This document shows, in pieces, positions 16,522 to 24,860 of a stretch of DNA of 46,449 nt. The position numbers and the translations under genes are program-made. Source of the DNA: a bacterium (GTDB lineage: Bacteria > Zhuqueibacterota > QNDG01 > DTFT01); the NCBI GenBank assembly GCA_030372965.1, contig JAUCQC010000087.1, positions 1 to 46,449 on the forward strand, given 5' to 3'. Positions within the stretch are counted from its first letter, which is position 1. The number at the start of each line of letters is the position of its first letter. Below the pieces are notes generated by a model. It worked only from the letters and a program-made list of their open reading frames with translations. It ran no database searches and had not been told where the DNA came from.

Positions 16522-16869
16522 ATGAAACGGCCGTTCCGGACATTGATGATCACGGCATTCGTCCTGGCCGGACTGACCGGCGCCTGGCCGCATCCGGCCT
16601 CCGCGGTCAAGCTGGAGTATGATTCCGCATCCCGCATCCTGAAAATCATCGCGGCGCACGAAACGAAAAAACCGGCGGAGCACTACATTCAGTCCGTCGT
16701 CGTTCGACTGAACGGCAAAGAGATCGTCAGGCAGGTGTTCGCGAGCCAGGAGGACGTCACGGCCCTGACCGTCTCCTACAAGGTCTTCGACGCGAAACCG
16801 GGAGACACGGTCGAGGTGACAACCGTGTGCAACGTGTTCGGCAAGAAAAAAGAATCGATCCGTCTGTAA
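16522..16869 (+). CDS. Exported superoxide-reductase-like (desulfoferrodoxin fold) protein with incomplete iron site
   Basis: 115 residues, AGGAGG at 16510-16515. A signal peptide ends near PASA|VKLEY (28/29). The mature part follows the desulfoferrodoxin/neelaredoxin pattern: 'HETKKPAEHYIQSVVVRLNG' aligns with the HPNTVEHHIRWIDL segment, and 'TTVCNVFGKK' with CNxHG. Of the five iron ligands in true superoxide reductase, His46, His54 and Cys103 remain; the N-terminal EKH histidine is missing and the last His is Phe106. It may bind a different metal or have lost reductase activity. Compare the complete enzyme at 23542. The family call is moderate because the protein is short and diverged; a SoxZ-like fold is an alternative. 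Confidence 0.68.
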   Translation: MKRPFRTLMITAFVLAGLTGAWPHPASAVKLEYDSASRILKIIAAHETKKPAEHYIQSVVVRLNGKEIVRQVFASQEDVTALTVSYKVFDAKPGDTVEVTTVCNVFGKKKESIRL

Positions 16870-16890
16870 CGGACGATCCGGAGCAAAGCC

Positions 16891-17649
16891 ATGCGGTACA
16901 ACCACCTGATATCCGTTCTCCCGCTGTTGATTGCCCTCAATGCCCCGGCCATTGAGAACAGCATGCTCAATCTTGAGCGGCCCGCGGCTCTTGAATCCGG
17001 GCAGTCTCAGTTCCTCGTCCAGCACCGCTTTTACGGCGCAGTGGACGATCAACCGCTCGATTCCTTCTTCGGTTTGTCCGAGGGCGCCACTGTCGACCTG
17101 GGATTCCGGATAAGCCCGTTGAAAAAACTCGAGATCCGCCTGCACCACACATTCCTGAACAACGAGTACCGTGTCGGCGCCGGCTATTCTTTCTTTCCCC
17201 TGATCCCCGGGTGCAGGGCGCAGGCGGGGGTCGACTGGGTCTCGTTCAAATCCGGCCGTTTTGTCGAAGGTTACTGGAGAGAAGACCGGGAGTCGGTCTG
17301 GTTCGGCCGCGTCGAACTTCAGGCTCCGACTGTCGCGAGGCTCACGCCGGTCGCGAACGCGGGTTTCGACTCGGACAGCCGCAAAACCGGATTCGGAATC
17401 GGCCTGGACTGCGCCGTTTCCGGGAGTGTCAGCCTGATCGGAGAGTTTTTCCCCCGCGCGGACAGGAGCACGTGGGAAGGCGAACGGTCCGAAAACTGTT
17501 TCGCGGCCGGGCTTCAGTTCAGGACCTACGGGCATCATTTTCTGTTCCAGATCGGGAATTCGACGGACATCGGTCTTCGCCGCATGATGCGGGGCGCTCC
17601 AAACCGGGACTTGAAGTTCGGATTCGGGATCAAACGGCTTTTCGAATGA
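16891..17649 (+). CDS. DUF5777-like beta-barrel protein
   Basis: 252 residues with a signal peptide (MRYNHLISVLPLLIALNAPAI). After a short leader, 'LVQHRFYGAVDDQPLDSFFGLSEGATVDLGFRISPLKKLEIRLHHTFLNNEYRVGAGYSF' matches the DUF5777 pattern of predicted outer-membrane barrels, which recur beside redox and cytochrome-type proteins in anaerobes. Alternating strands continue to the C-terminus. It lies 21 bases after the exported SOR-like gene, so both envelope proteins may work together. Function unknown. Confidence 0.7.
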   Translation: MRYNHLISVLPLLIALNAPAIENSMLNLERPAALESGQSQFLVQHRFYGAVDDQPLDSFFGLSEGATVDLGFRISPLKKLEIRLHHTFLNNEYRVGAGYSFFPLIPGCRAQAGVDWVSFKSGRFVEGYWREDRESVWFGRVELQAPTVARLTPVANAGFDSDSRKTGFGIGLDCAVSGSVSLIGEFFPRADRSTWEGERSENCFAAGLQFRTYGHHFLFQIGNSTDIGLRRMMRGAPNRDLKFGFGIKRLFE

Positions 17650-17707
17650 CCGGGTCCACACGGGATCCGGCGGAAACAACCATGCATGACAGATCAGAGG
17701 GAACGGC

Positions 17708-18211
17708 ATGAAGAAAATGACTGAAAAAAGCCTGCACGACGCGTTCGCGGGGGAGAGTCAGGCGCATATGAAGTACCTGATCTTCGCCAAGCGCGCCGAA
17801 GAGGAGAACAAGCCGAACATCGCGCGGCTGTTCCGCGCCATATCCTTCGCCGAACAGGTGCACGCCACGGGTCATTTCAAGGCCCTCGGCGAGGTCGCGG
17901 GCACGGTTGAGAACCTGCAGGCCGCCATTGACGGCGAGAATTTCGAGGTGGAGGAGATGTACCCCGCCTACGACGCGGTGGCCAAGTTGCAGGCGGAGAA
18001 AGAGGCGATTCGCACCATCCACTACGCCATCGAGGCCGAAAAGATACACGCGGCCATGTACACGGAGGCCAAGCAGGCGGCGAAGGAAAACAAGGACCTC
18101 TCCATCGAGGCCGTTCATATCTGCCCGGTGTGCGGATACACCGTGATCGGCGACGCCCCGGACGCCTGTCCGGTATGCGGTGTCGCGAAGTCCAAATTCG
18201 TCAAATTCTGA
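17708..18211 (+). CDS. rbr: Rubrerythrin
   Basis: 167 residues. An N-terminal four-helix diiron domain carries the paired Glu/His motifs ('[21 protein letters not shown]', '[16 protein letters not shown]', '[32 protein letters not shown]'). A C-terminal rubredoxin-like domain has two Cys pairs (CPVCGY and CPVCGV). Rubrerythrins reduce hydrogen peroxide to water in anaerobes, taking electrons from rubredoxin or flavoproteins; a rubredoxin gene follows at 18769. Placed downstream of a PerR-type gene, it is a likely PerR target. Confidence 0.96.
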   Translation: MKKMTEKSLHDAFAGESQAHMKYLIFAKRAEEENKPNIARLFRAISFAEQVHATGHFKALGEVAGTVENLQAAIDGENFEVEEMYPAYDAVAKLQAEKEAIRTIHYAIEAEKIHAAMYTEAKQAAKENKDLSIEAVHICPVCGYTVIGDAPDACPVCGVAKSKFVKF

Positions 18212-18250
18212 ACGGCGGGGATGCCCCGCCACGGCGCCGCAGGAGGACGC

Positions 18251-18757
18251 ATGGGAGTTTTCTTTTCCGCGAAGGAAATGGTTCGGATCGCGGTTCGGAA
18301 CGAGGAAACGGGTCTGGATTTCTACCGTCGGGCCGCGGAACGCGCGTCCGCGCCCGAGTTGAAGCGGCTGTTCGACGATCTCGCCGTCCAGGAGCAGGCG
18401 CACAAGGTGAAATTCCTCGCCTTTCTGGACCGCATTCAGGAGCCGGCCCAGCCGGCCGAGAGACCGGCCGACCCCGACGAGACCGGCCGGTACATCGCGG
18501 CGATGACGGACAACCGTTTGTTCGACGGCGAAGACAAGAACATCGCGCTCGCGGCGAAGGCGTCGGACGGAAAGTCCGCCGTCGAGTTCGCCCTGGGTTT
18601 CGAGAAGGATACCCTTCTTTTCTTCTACCAGATGCTGGAACAGGTCCGATCCGCGGACAGGCCGCTGGTGGAGGAGATCATCCGGGAGGAGAAGAGCCAC
18701 ATCCGGCGCCTGGCCGAGATCCGCAAGGAACTGGAATCGCAAACCACGCGTTCTTAA
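18251..18757 (+). CDS. Ferritin-like (rubrerythrin-related) diiron protein
   Basis: 168 residues from ATG 18251, after AGGAGG at 18241-18246. It has two half-repeats with Glu and ExxH motifs: '[20 protein letters not shown]', '[16 protein letters not shown]', '[17 protein letters not shown]', '[15 protein letters not shown]'. There is no rubredoxin domain. This is the erythrin-type family seen in anaerobes, probably a peroxide-reducing or iron-handling diiron protein in the cytoplasm. It is encoded between rubrerythrin and rubredoxin, an operon-like arrangement. Confidence 0.88.
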   Translation: MGVFFSAKEMVRIAVRNEETGLDFYRRAAERASAPELKRLFDDLAVQEQAHKVKFLAFLDRIQEPAQPAERPADPDETGRYIAAMTDNRLFDGEDKNIALAAKASDGKSAVEFALGFEKDTLLFFYQMLEQVRSADRPLVEEIIREEKSHIRRLAEIRKELESQTTRS

Positions 18758-18768
18758 AGGAGGCAGCC

Positions 18769-18927
18769 ATGGATAAGTACGTCTGCATCGTCTGCGGATA
18801 CGTCTACGACCCGGCGCACGGGGATCCGGCCAACGGCGTTCAGCCCGGGACTCCCTTTGAGCAGATTCCGGACGACTGGGTGTGCCCGGACTGCGGCGCG
18901 TCGAAGGACCAGTTCGAGAAGCAGTGA
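18769..18927 (+). CDS. Rubredoxin
   Basis: 52 residues, with AAAGGAGG upstream of ATG 18769. Cys6-x2-Cys9 and Cys39-x2-Cys42 bind one iron; '[33 protein letters not shown]' is textbook rubredoxin. It carries single electrons in the cytoplasm and is the expected donor to rubrerythrin and to superoxide reductase in this cluster. Confidence 0.98.
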   Translation: MDKYVCIVCGYVYDPAHGDPANGVQPGTPFEQIPDDWVCPDCGASKDQFEKQ

Positions 18928-18953
18928 ACCGGACCGCCCGGGGCGGTTCGTTT
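18926..18953 (+). terminator. Possible terminator after rubredoxin
   Basis: A perfect 6-bp stem ACCGCC / GGCGGT (18933-18938 and 18942-18947, loop CGG) follows the stop, with GAACCG/CGGTTC as an alternative pairing, then GTTT. The T-tract is short, so termination may be partial. Confidence 0.42.
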
Positions 18954-19085
18954 AAAACATCAGCGATTTGTGCGCGATACCCGTCTCCCGATGAGGAAAC
19001 GCTTCAATCGGCGTCGGGGCGGAATACCGCGGATCCGTTTCCGGCCGCCGCCGGAACGGGAACCGATGCTTGACAGGAGGTTTGA

Positions 19086-19574
19086 ATGATCAGCAGGAAA
19101 ATGCAGGACGCGTTGAACCAGCAGATCAACGAGGAAATGTTCTCCTCGTACCTGTACCTGGCCATGTCCGCTCATTGCGAGCAGGAGGGGTTCAAGGGCG
19201 CCGCGAAGTGGTTCGGGGTCCAGGCGGCCGAGGAAACCAGCCACGCCATGAAATTCTTCAAATACATCCTCGAACAGGGCGGGCAGATTGAATTGAAGGC
19301 CATCGCGAAGCCGGAAGGCCCGTTCGGCCCGCTCTCCGACTGCTTCGAGAAAGCGCTGAAACACGAACAGCACATCACCGCGTGCATCCACAAGCTGGCC
19401 GAACAGGCCGTGGCGGAGAAGGATTTCGCCACACAGAACCTGCTTCAGTGGTACGTGAACGAGCAGGTGGAGGAGGAGGCCCACGCGGGCGAGATCGTGA
19501 CGCGGCTGAAGATGGCCGGCGCGAACGGTCTGTTTTTCGTCGATGCGGAGCTCGGTCGGAGGAACGCCGGCTGA
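19086..19574 (+). CDS. ftnA: Ferritin (non-haem iron storage)
   Basis: 162 residues, AGGAGG at 19076-19081. 'LNQQINEEMFSSYLYLAMSAHCEQEGFKGAAKWFGVQAAEETSHAMKFFKYI' gives the first ferroxidase half with ExxH; 'LLQWYVNEQVEEEAHAGEIVTRLKM' gives the second. Length and motifs match bacterial FtnA, a 24-subunit shell that oxidises and stores iron. It follows the rubrerythrin-rubredoxin set after a 158-base gap and would remove free iron that drives hydroxyl radical formation. Confidence 0.95.
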   Translation: MISRKMQDALNQQINEEMFSSYLYLAMSAHCEQEGFKGAAKWFGVQAAEETSHAMKFFKYILEQGGQIELKAIAKPEGPFGPLSDCFEKALKHEQHITACIHKLAEQAVAEKDFATQNLLQWYVNEQVEEEAHAGEIVTRLKMAGANGLFFVDAELGRRNAG

Positions 19575-19586
19575 TCAGAAAGGTCT

Positions 19587-19677
19587 CAGATTGTGAGTCA
19601 ACGATTTGGGATGGATGCTCGGCCTGTACGATTCTTGCTGTTCGATCCGAAATCTTCAATCGTTGATCCGCGATCTG
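19587..19677. repeat. Degenerate inverted repeat before the PFOR gene
   Basis: The arm at 19587-19612 and the reverse complement of 19652-19677 agree at 19 of 26 positions, sharing the core TCAACGATT. Fragments of the same words (GATCAACGATT, ATTGAAGAT, CAGATCGC) recur at 27401-27440. The rest of the 19575-19850 gap has no gene. Confidence 0.6.
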
Positions 19678-19850
19678 GCATTGTTTCATAAATAAGAATC
19701 ACCGGTTTTTAATCAAGCGAGACGGACGGATTCCCCTCGAACACCAGCGAAACCAGGGCGGTTTCGCGGCGCAGGGGAACGCCGTCATTTCGAAACGGCA
19801 ATTTAAATCATCATGCTTTCTATAGATCAAATTCAAGGAGGATGTTTTTA

Positions 19851-22800
19851 ATGAGCAAGAAAATGGTCACCATTGACGGGAATGAGGGCGCCGCGCACGC
19901 CGCCTATCATACTAATGAAGTCATCGCCATCTATCCCATCACCCCGTCTTCGACGATGGGTGAGCTTTCGGACCAGTGGGCCGCCGAGGGAAAGAAGAAC
20001 ATCTGGAACACGGTCCCCCAGGTCACCGAGATGCAGAGCGAGGGCGGCGCTTCGGGCGCGGTTCACGGCGCGCTTCAGGCCGGCGCGCTGACGACCACGT
20101 TCACGGCGTCGCAGGGCCTGTTGCTCATGATTCCCAACATGTTCAAGATCGCGGGCGAACTCACGTCCACCGTGTTCCATGTTTCGGCCCGAACCCTGGC
20201 GACCCACGCCCTGTCGATTTTCGGGGACCACAGCGACGTCATGGCCACCCGCTCGACGGGGTGGGCCCTGCTGGCTTCCAACTCAGTCCAGGAGGCCGGT
20301 GACTTCGCGCTGATCGCCCAGAACGCCACGCTGAACACCCGCATCCCGTTCCTGCACTTCTTCGACGGTTTTCGGACTTCGGCCGAGGTGGCCAAGGTCT
20401 GCCTGCTGTCCACCGAGGAGATGCGCGCCATGATTCCGGACGACCTGGTCCGGCAGCACCGCGAACGGGCCCTTTCGCCCGACCGTCCCTTTGTCCGCGG
20501 CACGGCGCAGAACCCGGACGTGTTCTTCCAGGCTCGCGAGCGCATCAATCCCTTCTACACGGCCTGTCCGGACCTCGTCCAGAAATCCATGGACCTGTTC
20601 GCCTCCGTCACCGGCCGCAAGTATTCCCTCTTCGATTATGTCGGCGCCCCCAATCCCGAGAAACTCATCATCCTCATGGGTTCGGGCGCCGAAGTGGCGC
20701 ATGAGGCCGTGGACCACCTCGTGAAAAAGGGAGAGAGCGTCGGCATTCTCAAGGTGCGGCTCTACCGCCCGTTCTCCCTGGCGCATTTCGCGAAGGCCCT
20801 GCCCAAATCCGTGAAGCAGATCGCGGTGCTCGACCGCACGAAGGAGCCGGGCGCTTCCGGGGAACCGCTGTATATCGACGTGCTCTCCGGCATCGCCGAA
20901 GCCAAGGCCACCGGCCTGCTGGACGCTGGTTTTTCACCCCGAGTCATCGGCGGCCGGTACGGGCTGTCGTCCAAGGAATTCACCCCGGCCATGGTCAAGG
21001 CGATCTATGACGAGCTGGGAAAGAAGGACGCCAGGACCCATTTCACCGTCGGCATCGAGGACGACGTGACGCATCTCTCCCTCGCGGTCGACGCGTCCTT
21101 CTCCACGGAGCCGTCGGAACGCACCCGCGCCGTCTTCTACGGCCTGGGCGCGGACGGAACGGTGAGCGCGAACAAGAGCTCGATCAAGATCATCGGCGAG
21201 GAGACGGATTTCAACGCGCAGGGATTCTTCTTTTACGATTCCAAGAAAGCCGGCACGCTCACGACCAGCTACCTGCGGTTCGGGAAGGATCCCATCCGCT
21301 CCTCGTACCTCGTCGACAAGGCGAACTTCGTCGCCTGCCACCAGTTCTCCTTCCTGGAGCGGTACGACATGCTGGCCGTGGCGGACACGGGGGCCACGTT
21401 CCTGCTCAACAGCCCCCACGGCCCGGATTCGGTCTGGAGCCATCTGCCGAAGAAGGTCCAGGAGGACATCATCCGCAAGAAGCTCCGCTTCTTCGTGATC
21501 GACGCCTACAAGATCGCCAAGGAAGTCGGCCTCGGCGTCCGCATCAACACCATCATGCAGACCTGCTTTTTCGCCATCAGCAACGTGCTGCCGAAGGACG
21601 AGGCGATCGCCTACATCAAGGCCTTCACCAAGAAGAACTACGGCAAGCGCGGCGAATCAATCCTGCAGATGAACTACCAGGCCATCGACAACGCGGTGGC
21701 CCACCTTCACGAGGTGAAGGTGCCCGCTCAGGCCGACAGCCGGTTCGACATGCGGCTGCCCGTTCCCAAGAACGCGCCGGAGTTCGTGAAAAAGGTCACC
21801 GGCCGCATTATCGCCGGTCAGGGCAACGACATCCCCGTGGGGGACTTCCCGGTGGACGGCACTTTCCCGTCAGCCACGACAAAGTGGGAGAAGCGGAACA
21901 TCGCGCTCGAGATACCGGTGTGGGACCCGGACACCTGCATCCAGTGCGGCAAGTGTTCATCGGTGTGCCCGCACGCCGTGATCCGCGCCAAGGTGTATGA
22001 CGCCGGGCTTCTCGCGAAGGCGCCGAAGACCTTTAAGAGCGCGGAGGCGAAGTGGAAGGAGTTCACGGGCATGAAATACACCATTCAGGTGTCGCCTGAG
22101 GACTGCACCGGGTGCTCCCTGTGCTTCCAGGTCTGCCCCGCGAAAAACAAGCAGGACGCGTCCAAGAAGGCGCTCGGCATGGCCACCCAGGCGCCCCTGC
22201 GCGAGGCGGAAAGCGCGAACTGGGAATTCTTCCTCGGGCTGCCCGACATGGACCGGAACCGCCTCAAGGTCAACACGGTGAAGGACCTCCAGCTCCTGGA
22301 ACCGCTGTTCGAGTTCTCGGGCGCCTGCGCCGGATGCGGCGAGACGCCGTACATCAAGCTGCTCAGCCAGTTGTTCGGCGACCGGATGCTCGTCGCCAAC
22401 GCCACGGGCTGCTCCTCCATTTACGGCGGAAACCTGCCGACCACCCCGTACTCGGTCAACCGGGACGGCCGGGGTCCGGCCTGGTCCAACTCCCTGTTCG
22501 AGGACAACGCCGAGTTCGGCATGGGGCTCCGTCTCGCGGAGGACAAGAAAGTGGAGTTCGCCGTCGAGCTTCTGAAGTCCCTGTCCTCGGATCTCGGAGA
22601 CGCGTTCGTGGAATCCCTGGTCGCGTCGGAACAGTCGGATGAAGCCGGAATCAACGCCCAGCGCGGCCGGGTGGCGGAGCTGAAGAAAAAGCTCGCCGGC
22701 ATCCGGAAACCCGAGGCGGCGCAGCTCGCGGCCGTGGCGGATTCTCTCGTCAAGCGCAGCGTCTGGATCATCGGCGGGGACGGCTGGGCCTACGACATCG

Positions 22801-23420
22801 GGTACGGCGGCCTGGACCACGTCATCGCCTCCGGACGAAACGTGAACATCCTCGTGCTCGACACCGAGGTCTATTCCAACACCGGCGGCCAGGCCTCGAA
22901 AGCCACGCCCCGCGGAGCCGTCGCCAAGTTCGCCGCGGGCGGAAAGCCGGCGCCCAAGAAGGACCTGGCCATGATGGCCATGGCCTACACCAATGTCTAC
23001 GTCGCGCGCGTGGCCCTCGGCGCCAACGACGCCCAGGCCGTCAAGGCCGTTCTCGAGGCCGAGGCGTTCAAGGGCCCGTCGATCATCATCGCGTACAGCC
23101 ACTGCATCAACCACGGGTACAGCCTCGTCAACGGGCTGAACCAGCAGAAGGCCGCGGTGCAGTCGGGGTACTGGCCGCTCCTGCGGTACAATCCGGACCT
23201 GGCGGAACAGGGCAAGAATCCGCTGACGCTGGACTCCAAGGCCCCGGCGATTCCGCTCGAGCAGTACATCTACAACGAGACCCGGTACAGCATGCTCACG
23301 AAGACCAAACCGGAACAGGCGAAGCTCCTGCTCCAGCAGGCGCAGGAGGACGTCCGGACCCGCTGGAAGCTCTACGAACACCTGGCGAACATGCCGGCTT
23401 CCGCGGGCAAGTCCGAATGA
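19851..23420 (+). CDS. nifJ: Pyruvate:ferredoxin (flavodoxin) oxidoreductase, homodimeric
   Basis: 1189 residues. ATG 19851 is chosen over 19842 because AAGGAGG (19835-19841) is correctly spaced for it. The order matches single-chain PFOR: N-terminal pyrimidine-binding domain ('NEVIAIYPITPSSTMGELSDQWAAEG'), transketolase C-like domain, a middle domain, an insert with two 4Fe-4S motifs (from residues ~696 CIQCGKCSSVCP and ~752 CTGCSLCFQVCP), a third cluster region (CAGCGETPY ~826) and the TPP domain (GDGWAYDIGYGG ~977, 'DTEVYSNTGGQASKATPRGA'). It converts pyruvate and CoA to acetyl-CoA, CO2 and reduced ferredoxin. Oxygen damages this enzyme class, which fits its position between ferritin and superoxide reductase. 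Confidence 0.97.
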   Translation: MSKKMVTIDGNEGAAHAAYHTNEVIAIYPITPSSTMGELSDQWAAEGKKNIWNTVPQVTEMQSEGGASGAVHGALQAGALTTTFTASQGLLLMIPNMFKIAGELTSTVFHVSARTLATHALSIFGDHSDVMATRSTGWALLASNSVQEAGDFALIAQNATLNTRIPFLHFFDGFRTSAEVAKVCLLSTEEMRAMIPDDLVRQHRERALSPDRPFVRGTAQNPDVFFQARERINPFYTACPDLVQKSMDLFASVTGRKYSLFDYVGAPNPEKLIILMGSGAEVAHEAVDHLVKKGESVGILKVRLYRPFSLAHFAKALPKSVKQIAVLDRTKEPGASGEPLYIDVLSGIAEAKATGLLDAGFSPRVIGGRYGLSSKEFTPAMVKAIYDELGKKDARTHFTVGIEDDVTHLSLAVDASFSTEPSERTRAVFYGLGADGTVSANKSSIKIIGEETDFNAQGFFFYDSKKAGTLTTSYLRFGKDPIRSSYLVDKANFVACHQFSFLERYDMLAVADTGATFLLNSPHGPDSVWSHLPKKVQEDIIRKKLRFFVIDAYKIAKEVGLGVRINTIMQTCFFAISNVLPKDEAIAYIKAFTKKNYGKRGESILQMNYQAIDNAVAHLHEVKVPAQADSRFDMRLPVPKNAPEFVKKVTGRIIAGQGNDIPVGDFPVDGTFPSATTKWEKRNIALEIPVWDPDTCIQCGKCSSVCPHAVIRAKVYDAGLLAKAPKTFKSAEAKWKEFTGMKYTIQVSPEDCTGCSLCFQVCPAKNKQDASKKALGMATQAPLREAESANWEFFLGLPDMDRNRLKVNTVKDLQLLEPLFEFSGACAGCGETPYIKLLSQLFGDRMLVANATGCSSIYGGNLPTTPYSVNRDGRGPAWSNSLFEDNAEFGMGLRLAEDKKVEFAVELLKSLSSDLGDAFVESLVASEQSDEAGINAQRGRVAELKKKLAGIRKPEAAQLAAVADSLVKRSVWIIGGDGWAYDIGYGGLDHVIASGRNVNILVLDTEVYSNTGGQASKATPRGAVAKFAAGGKPAPKKDLAMMAMAYTNVYVARVALGANDAQAVKAVLEAEAFKGPSIIIAYSHCINHGYSLVNGLNQQKAAVQSGYWPLLRYNPDLAEQGKNPLTLDSKAPAIPLEQYIYNETRYSMLTKTKPEQAKLLLQQAQEDVRTRWKLYEHLANMPASAGKSE

Positions 23421-23460
23421 CCGGCCGGTGATTTGAAGGTCGCACCAATCCTTTTCTCGC

Positions 23461-23510
23461 GAGACGTTTGAACGTTCGAACGTGCGAACGGTTGAACGTT
23501 CAAACGTCTC
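23461..23510. repeat. 50-bp palindrome between PFOR and superoxide reductase genes
   Basis: Perfect 17-bp arms (23461-23477 and 23494-23510, GAGACGTTTGAACGTTC and its complement) flank a 16-base centre. The word GAACGTTC occurs in both arms, with GAACGTGC and GAACGGTT between. No T-tract follows. It could be a bidirectional hairpin at the mRNA 3' end, a protein-binding site, or one copy of an interspersed repeat family. Confidence 0.85.
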
Positions 23511-23541
23511 CGGGAATGGAATTCATCGAGGAGGACCGGAA

Positions 23542-23940
23542 ATGTCCAAACTGACCGAATCGATTCAGTCCGCCGACTGGAAGGCGGAGAAGCACGTGCC
23601 CGTCATCGAGTGCGCCGCGGCGGTAAAGGCCGGCGAAGGATTCGACGTGCGGATCACCGTGGGACGGGAAATCGCGCACCCGAACACCGTCGAGCATCAC
23701 ATCCGCTGGATCGACCTCTACTTTCAGGCGGACGGCGCGAAATTTCCCTACCAGGTCGGCCATTTCGAATTCAGCGCGCACGGAGAAAGCGCCGAGGGGC
23801 CGAACCAGGGGCCCGTGCACGCCCTGTCCCAGGTGACGGCGACCGTGAAAGTCACGAAACCCGGAGTCCTGACCGCCCTCGCCCTGTGCAACATCCACGG
23901 ACTGTGGCAGTCGGAAAAGCCGGTCGGAATCTCGGGCTGA
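23542..23940 (+). CDS. Superoxide reductase, neelaredoxin (class II) type
   Basis: 132 residues from ATG 23542 behind GAGGAGG. All catalytic-site elements are present: EKHVP (Glu16, Lys17, His18), HPNTVEHHI (His46, His52) and CNIHG (Cys116, His119), giving the Fe(His)4Cys centre. There is no N-terminal desulforedoxin domain, so it is the one-iron class. It reduces superoxide to hydrogen peroxide with electrons from rubredoxin, without producing oxygen, and hands peroxide to the rubrerythrins upstream. It lacks a signal peptide and should be cytoplasmic. Confidence 0.96.
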   Translation: MSKLTESIQSADWKAEKHVPVIECAAAVKAGEGFDVRITVGREIAHPNTVEHHIRWIDLYFQADGAKFPYQVGHFEFSAHGESAEGPNQGPVHALSQVTATVKVTKPGVLTALALCNIHGLWQSEKPVGISG

Positions 23941-23958
23941 GGCAGGGGAGGAAGCCGC

Positions 23959-24465
23959 ATGCCGATCGATCTCTCTTCACTGTCCGTCGAAAAAGCCCTC
24001 GCCATGGCGGTCCGTTCCGAAACCGACGCGGCGGAGGTCTACCGGAAGCTGAACGGCCAGATCCGGAATTTCATGCTCAAGGAGAAAATGCGTTTTCTCG
24101 AGGAGGAGGAGAAGCGGCACAGGGAACTGTTGACGGCGATTCACCGGAAAGTGGCCAAAGGACGCGAACCCGCCGAAAACGAACGCCCCATTCTTCCCGC
24201 GCTTTCCCTGTCCCTGACGGAGTCCCACTCGGTTCCGGATCTTCTGGAAATCGCGATGGACGCTGAAAAAACGGCCGAGGAGTTCTACGACGGACTCTCC
24301 CAGAACGTCGAAGACCGGGGACTCCGCGAAGTGCTCCTGTACCTCGCCAGCATGGAGCACGGTCATTATTTCCTGCTGAAGGGGGAATATGACCTGTGCC
24401 TGCGGGATGAGGCGTACTTCGACCGCGAGGATTTTCAGTACGACATGGTGCATATCGGACCCTGA
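23959..24465 (+). CDS. Ferritin-like (rubrerythrin-related) protein
   Basis: 168 residues, 18 bases after superoxide reductase, with GGGGAGG upstream. Diiron-type motifs are visible: 'MAVRSETDAAEVYRKL', 'FLEEEEKRHRELLTAI', 'IAMDAEKTAEEFYDGL' and 'YLASMEHGHYFLLKGEYDL'. No rubredoxin domain. It resembles the protein at 18251 in layout but is clearly different in sequence. Probably a cytoplasmic peroxide-reducing or iron-binding protein; exact reaction unknown. Confidence 0.85.
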   Translation: MPIDLSSLSVEKALAMAVRSETDAAEVYRKLNGQIRNFMLKEKMRFLEEEEKRHRELLTAIHRKVAKGREPAENERPILPALSLSLTESHSVPDLLEIAMDAEKTAEEFYDGLSQNVEDRGLREVLLYLASMEHGHYFLLKGEYDLCLRDEAYFDREDFQYDMVHIGP

Positions 24466-24508
24466 GCCGGGCGCGACGCGCACGGGTTTTCCCGCCCGGT
24501 TCGATTTT
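24465..24508 (+). terminator. Terminator-like hairpin after the ferritin-like gene
   Basis: A 10-pair stem (24465-24474 with 24493-24502, one G-U) is followed by GATTTTC. It lies just before the small membrane protein gene and could terminate or attenuate transcription from the superoxide reductase side. The U-tract is short. Confidence 0.5.
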
Positions 24509-24523
24509 CATCGGAGACATTCC

Positions 24524-24844
24524 ATGAAAGACGCCGATTCCGTCCTGATCGTCCGGCACGTGCACCGGTGGAGCGGGCTCCTCCTGATTCTGTTCGCGGG
24601 CGTGAAAATGGTGTCGGGTCTGCGCCTGGCCGGAGCCGCGCCCTTCCCCGGGGAAGCCGCGGCCCGGTGGATGCATTTTTCGCGCTGGGTCGATGTCCCG
24701 TTTTTTCTGCTGTTCTCGGTTCACGCGGCCTACGGCCTGCTCCGGATGCGGATGGCTTCGGTGAGGAACAAGGTCCGGGCCTTCGCCGCCGCAAGCGCCG
24801 CGGCGCTGGCCGTTTTCGCGTTCTTCGCCCGGTACTATTATTGA
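24524..24844 (+). CDS. Small three-helix membrane protein with conserved-looking histidines
   Basis: 106 residues from ATG 24524. Three predicted TM helices: 'WSGLLLILFAGVKMVSGL', 'VPFFLLFSVHAAYGLL' and 'AAASAAALAVFAFFARYYY'. Histidines sit at the membrane edges ('IVRHVHRWSG', 'MHFSRW') and one inside helix 2 (FSVHAAYG), a layout like the haem-b anchors of succinate dehydrogenase and related cytochrome b subunits. A role as a quinone- or haem-linked membrane anchor is plausible but unproven. It lies between a ferritin-like gene and a cysteine desulfurase gene. Confidence 0.65.
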   Translation: MKDADSVLIVRHVHRWSGLLLILFAGVKMVSGLRLAGAAPFPGEAAARWMHFSRWVDVPFFLLFSVHAAYGLLRMRMASVRNKVRAFAAASAAALAVFAFFARYYY

Positions 24845-24860
24845 TCCCGATCTCTTCTGG

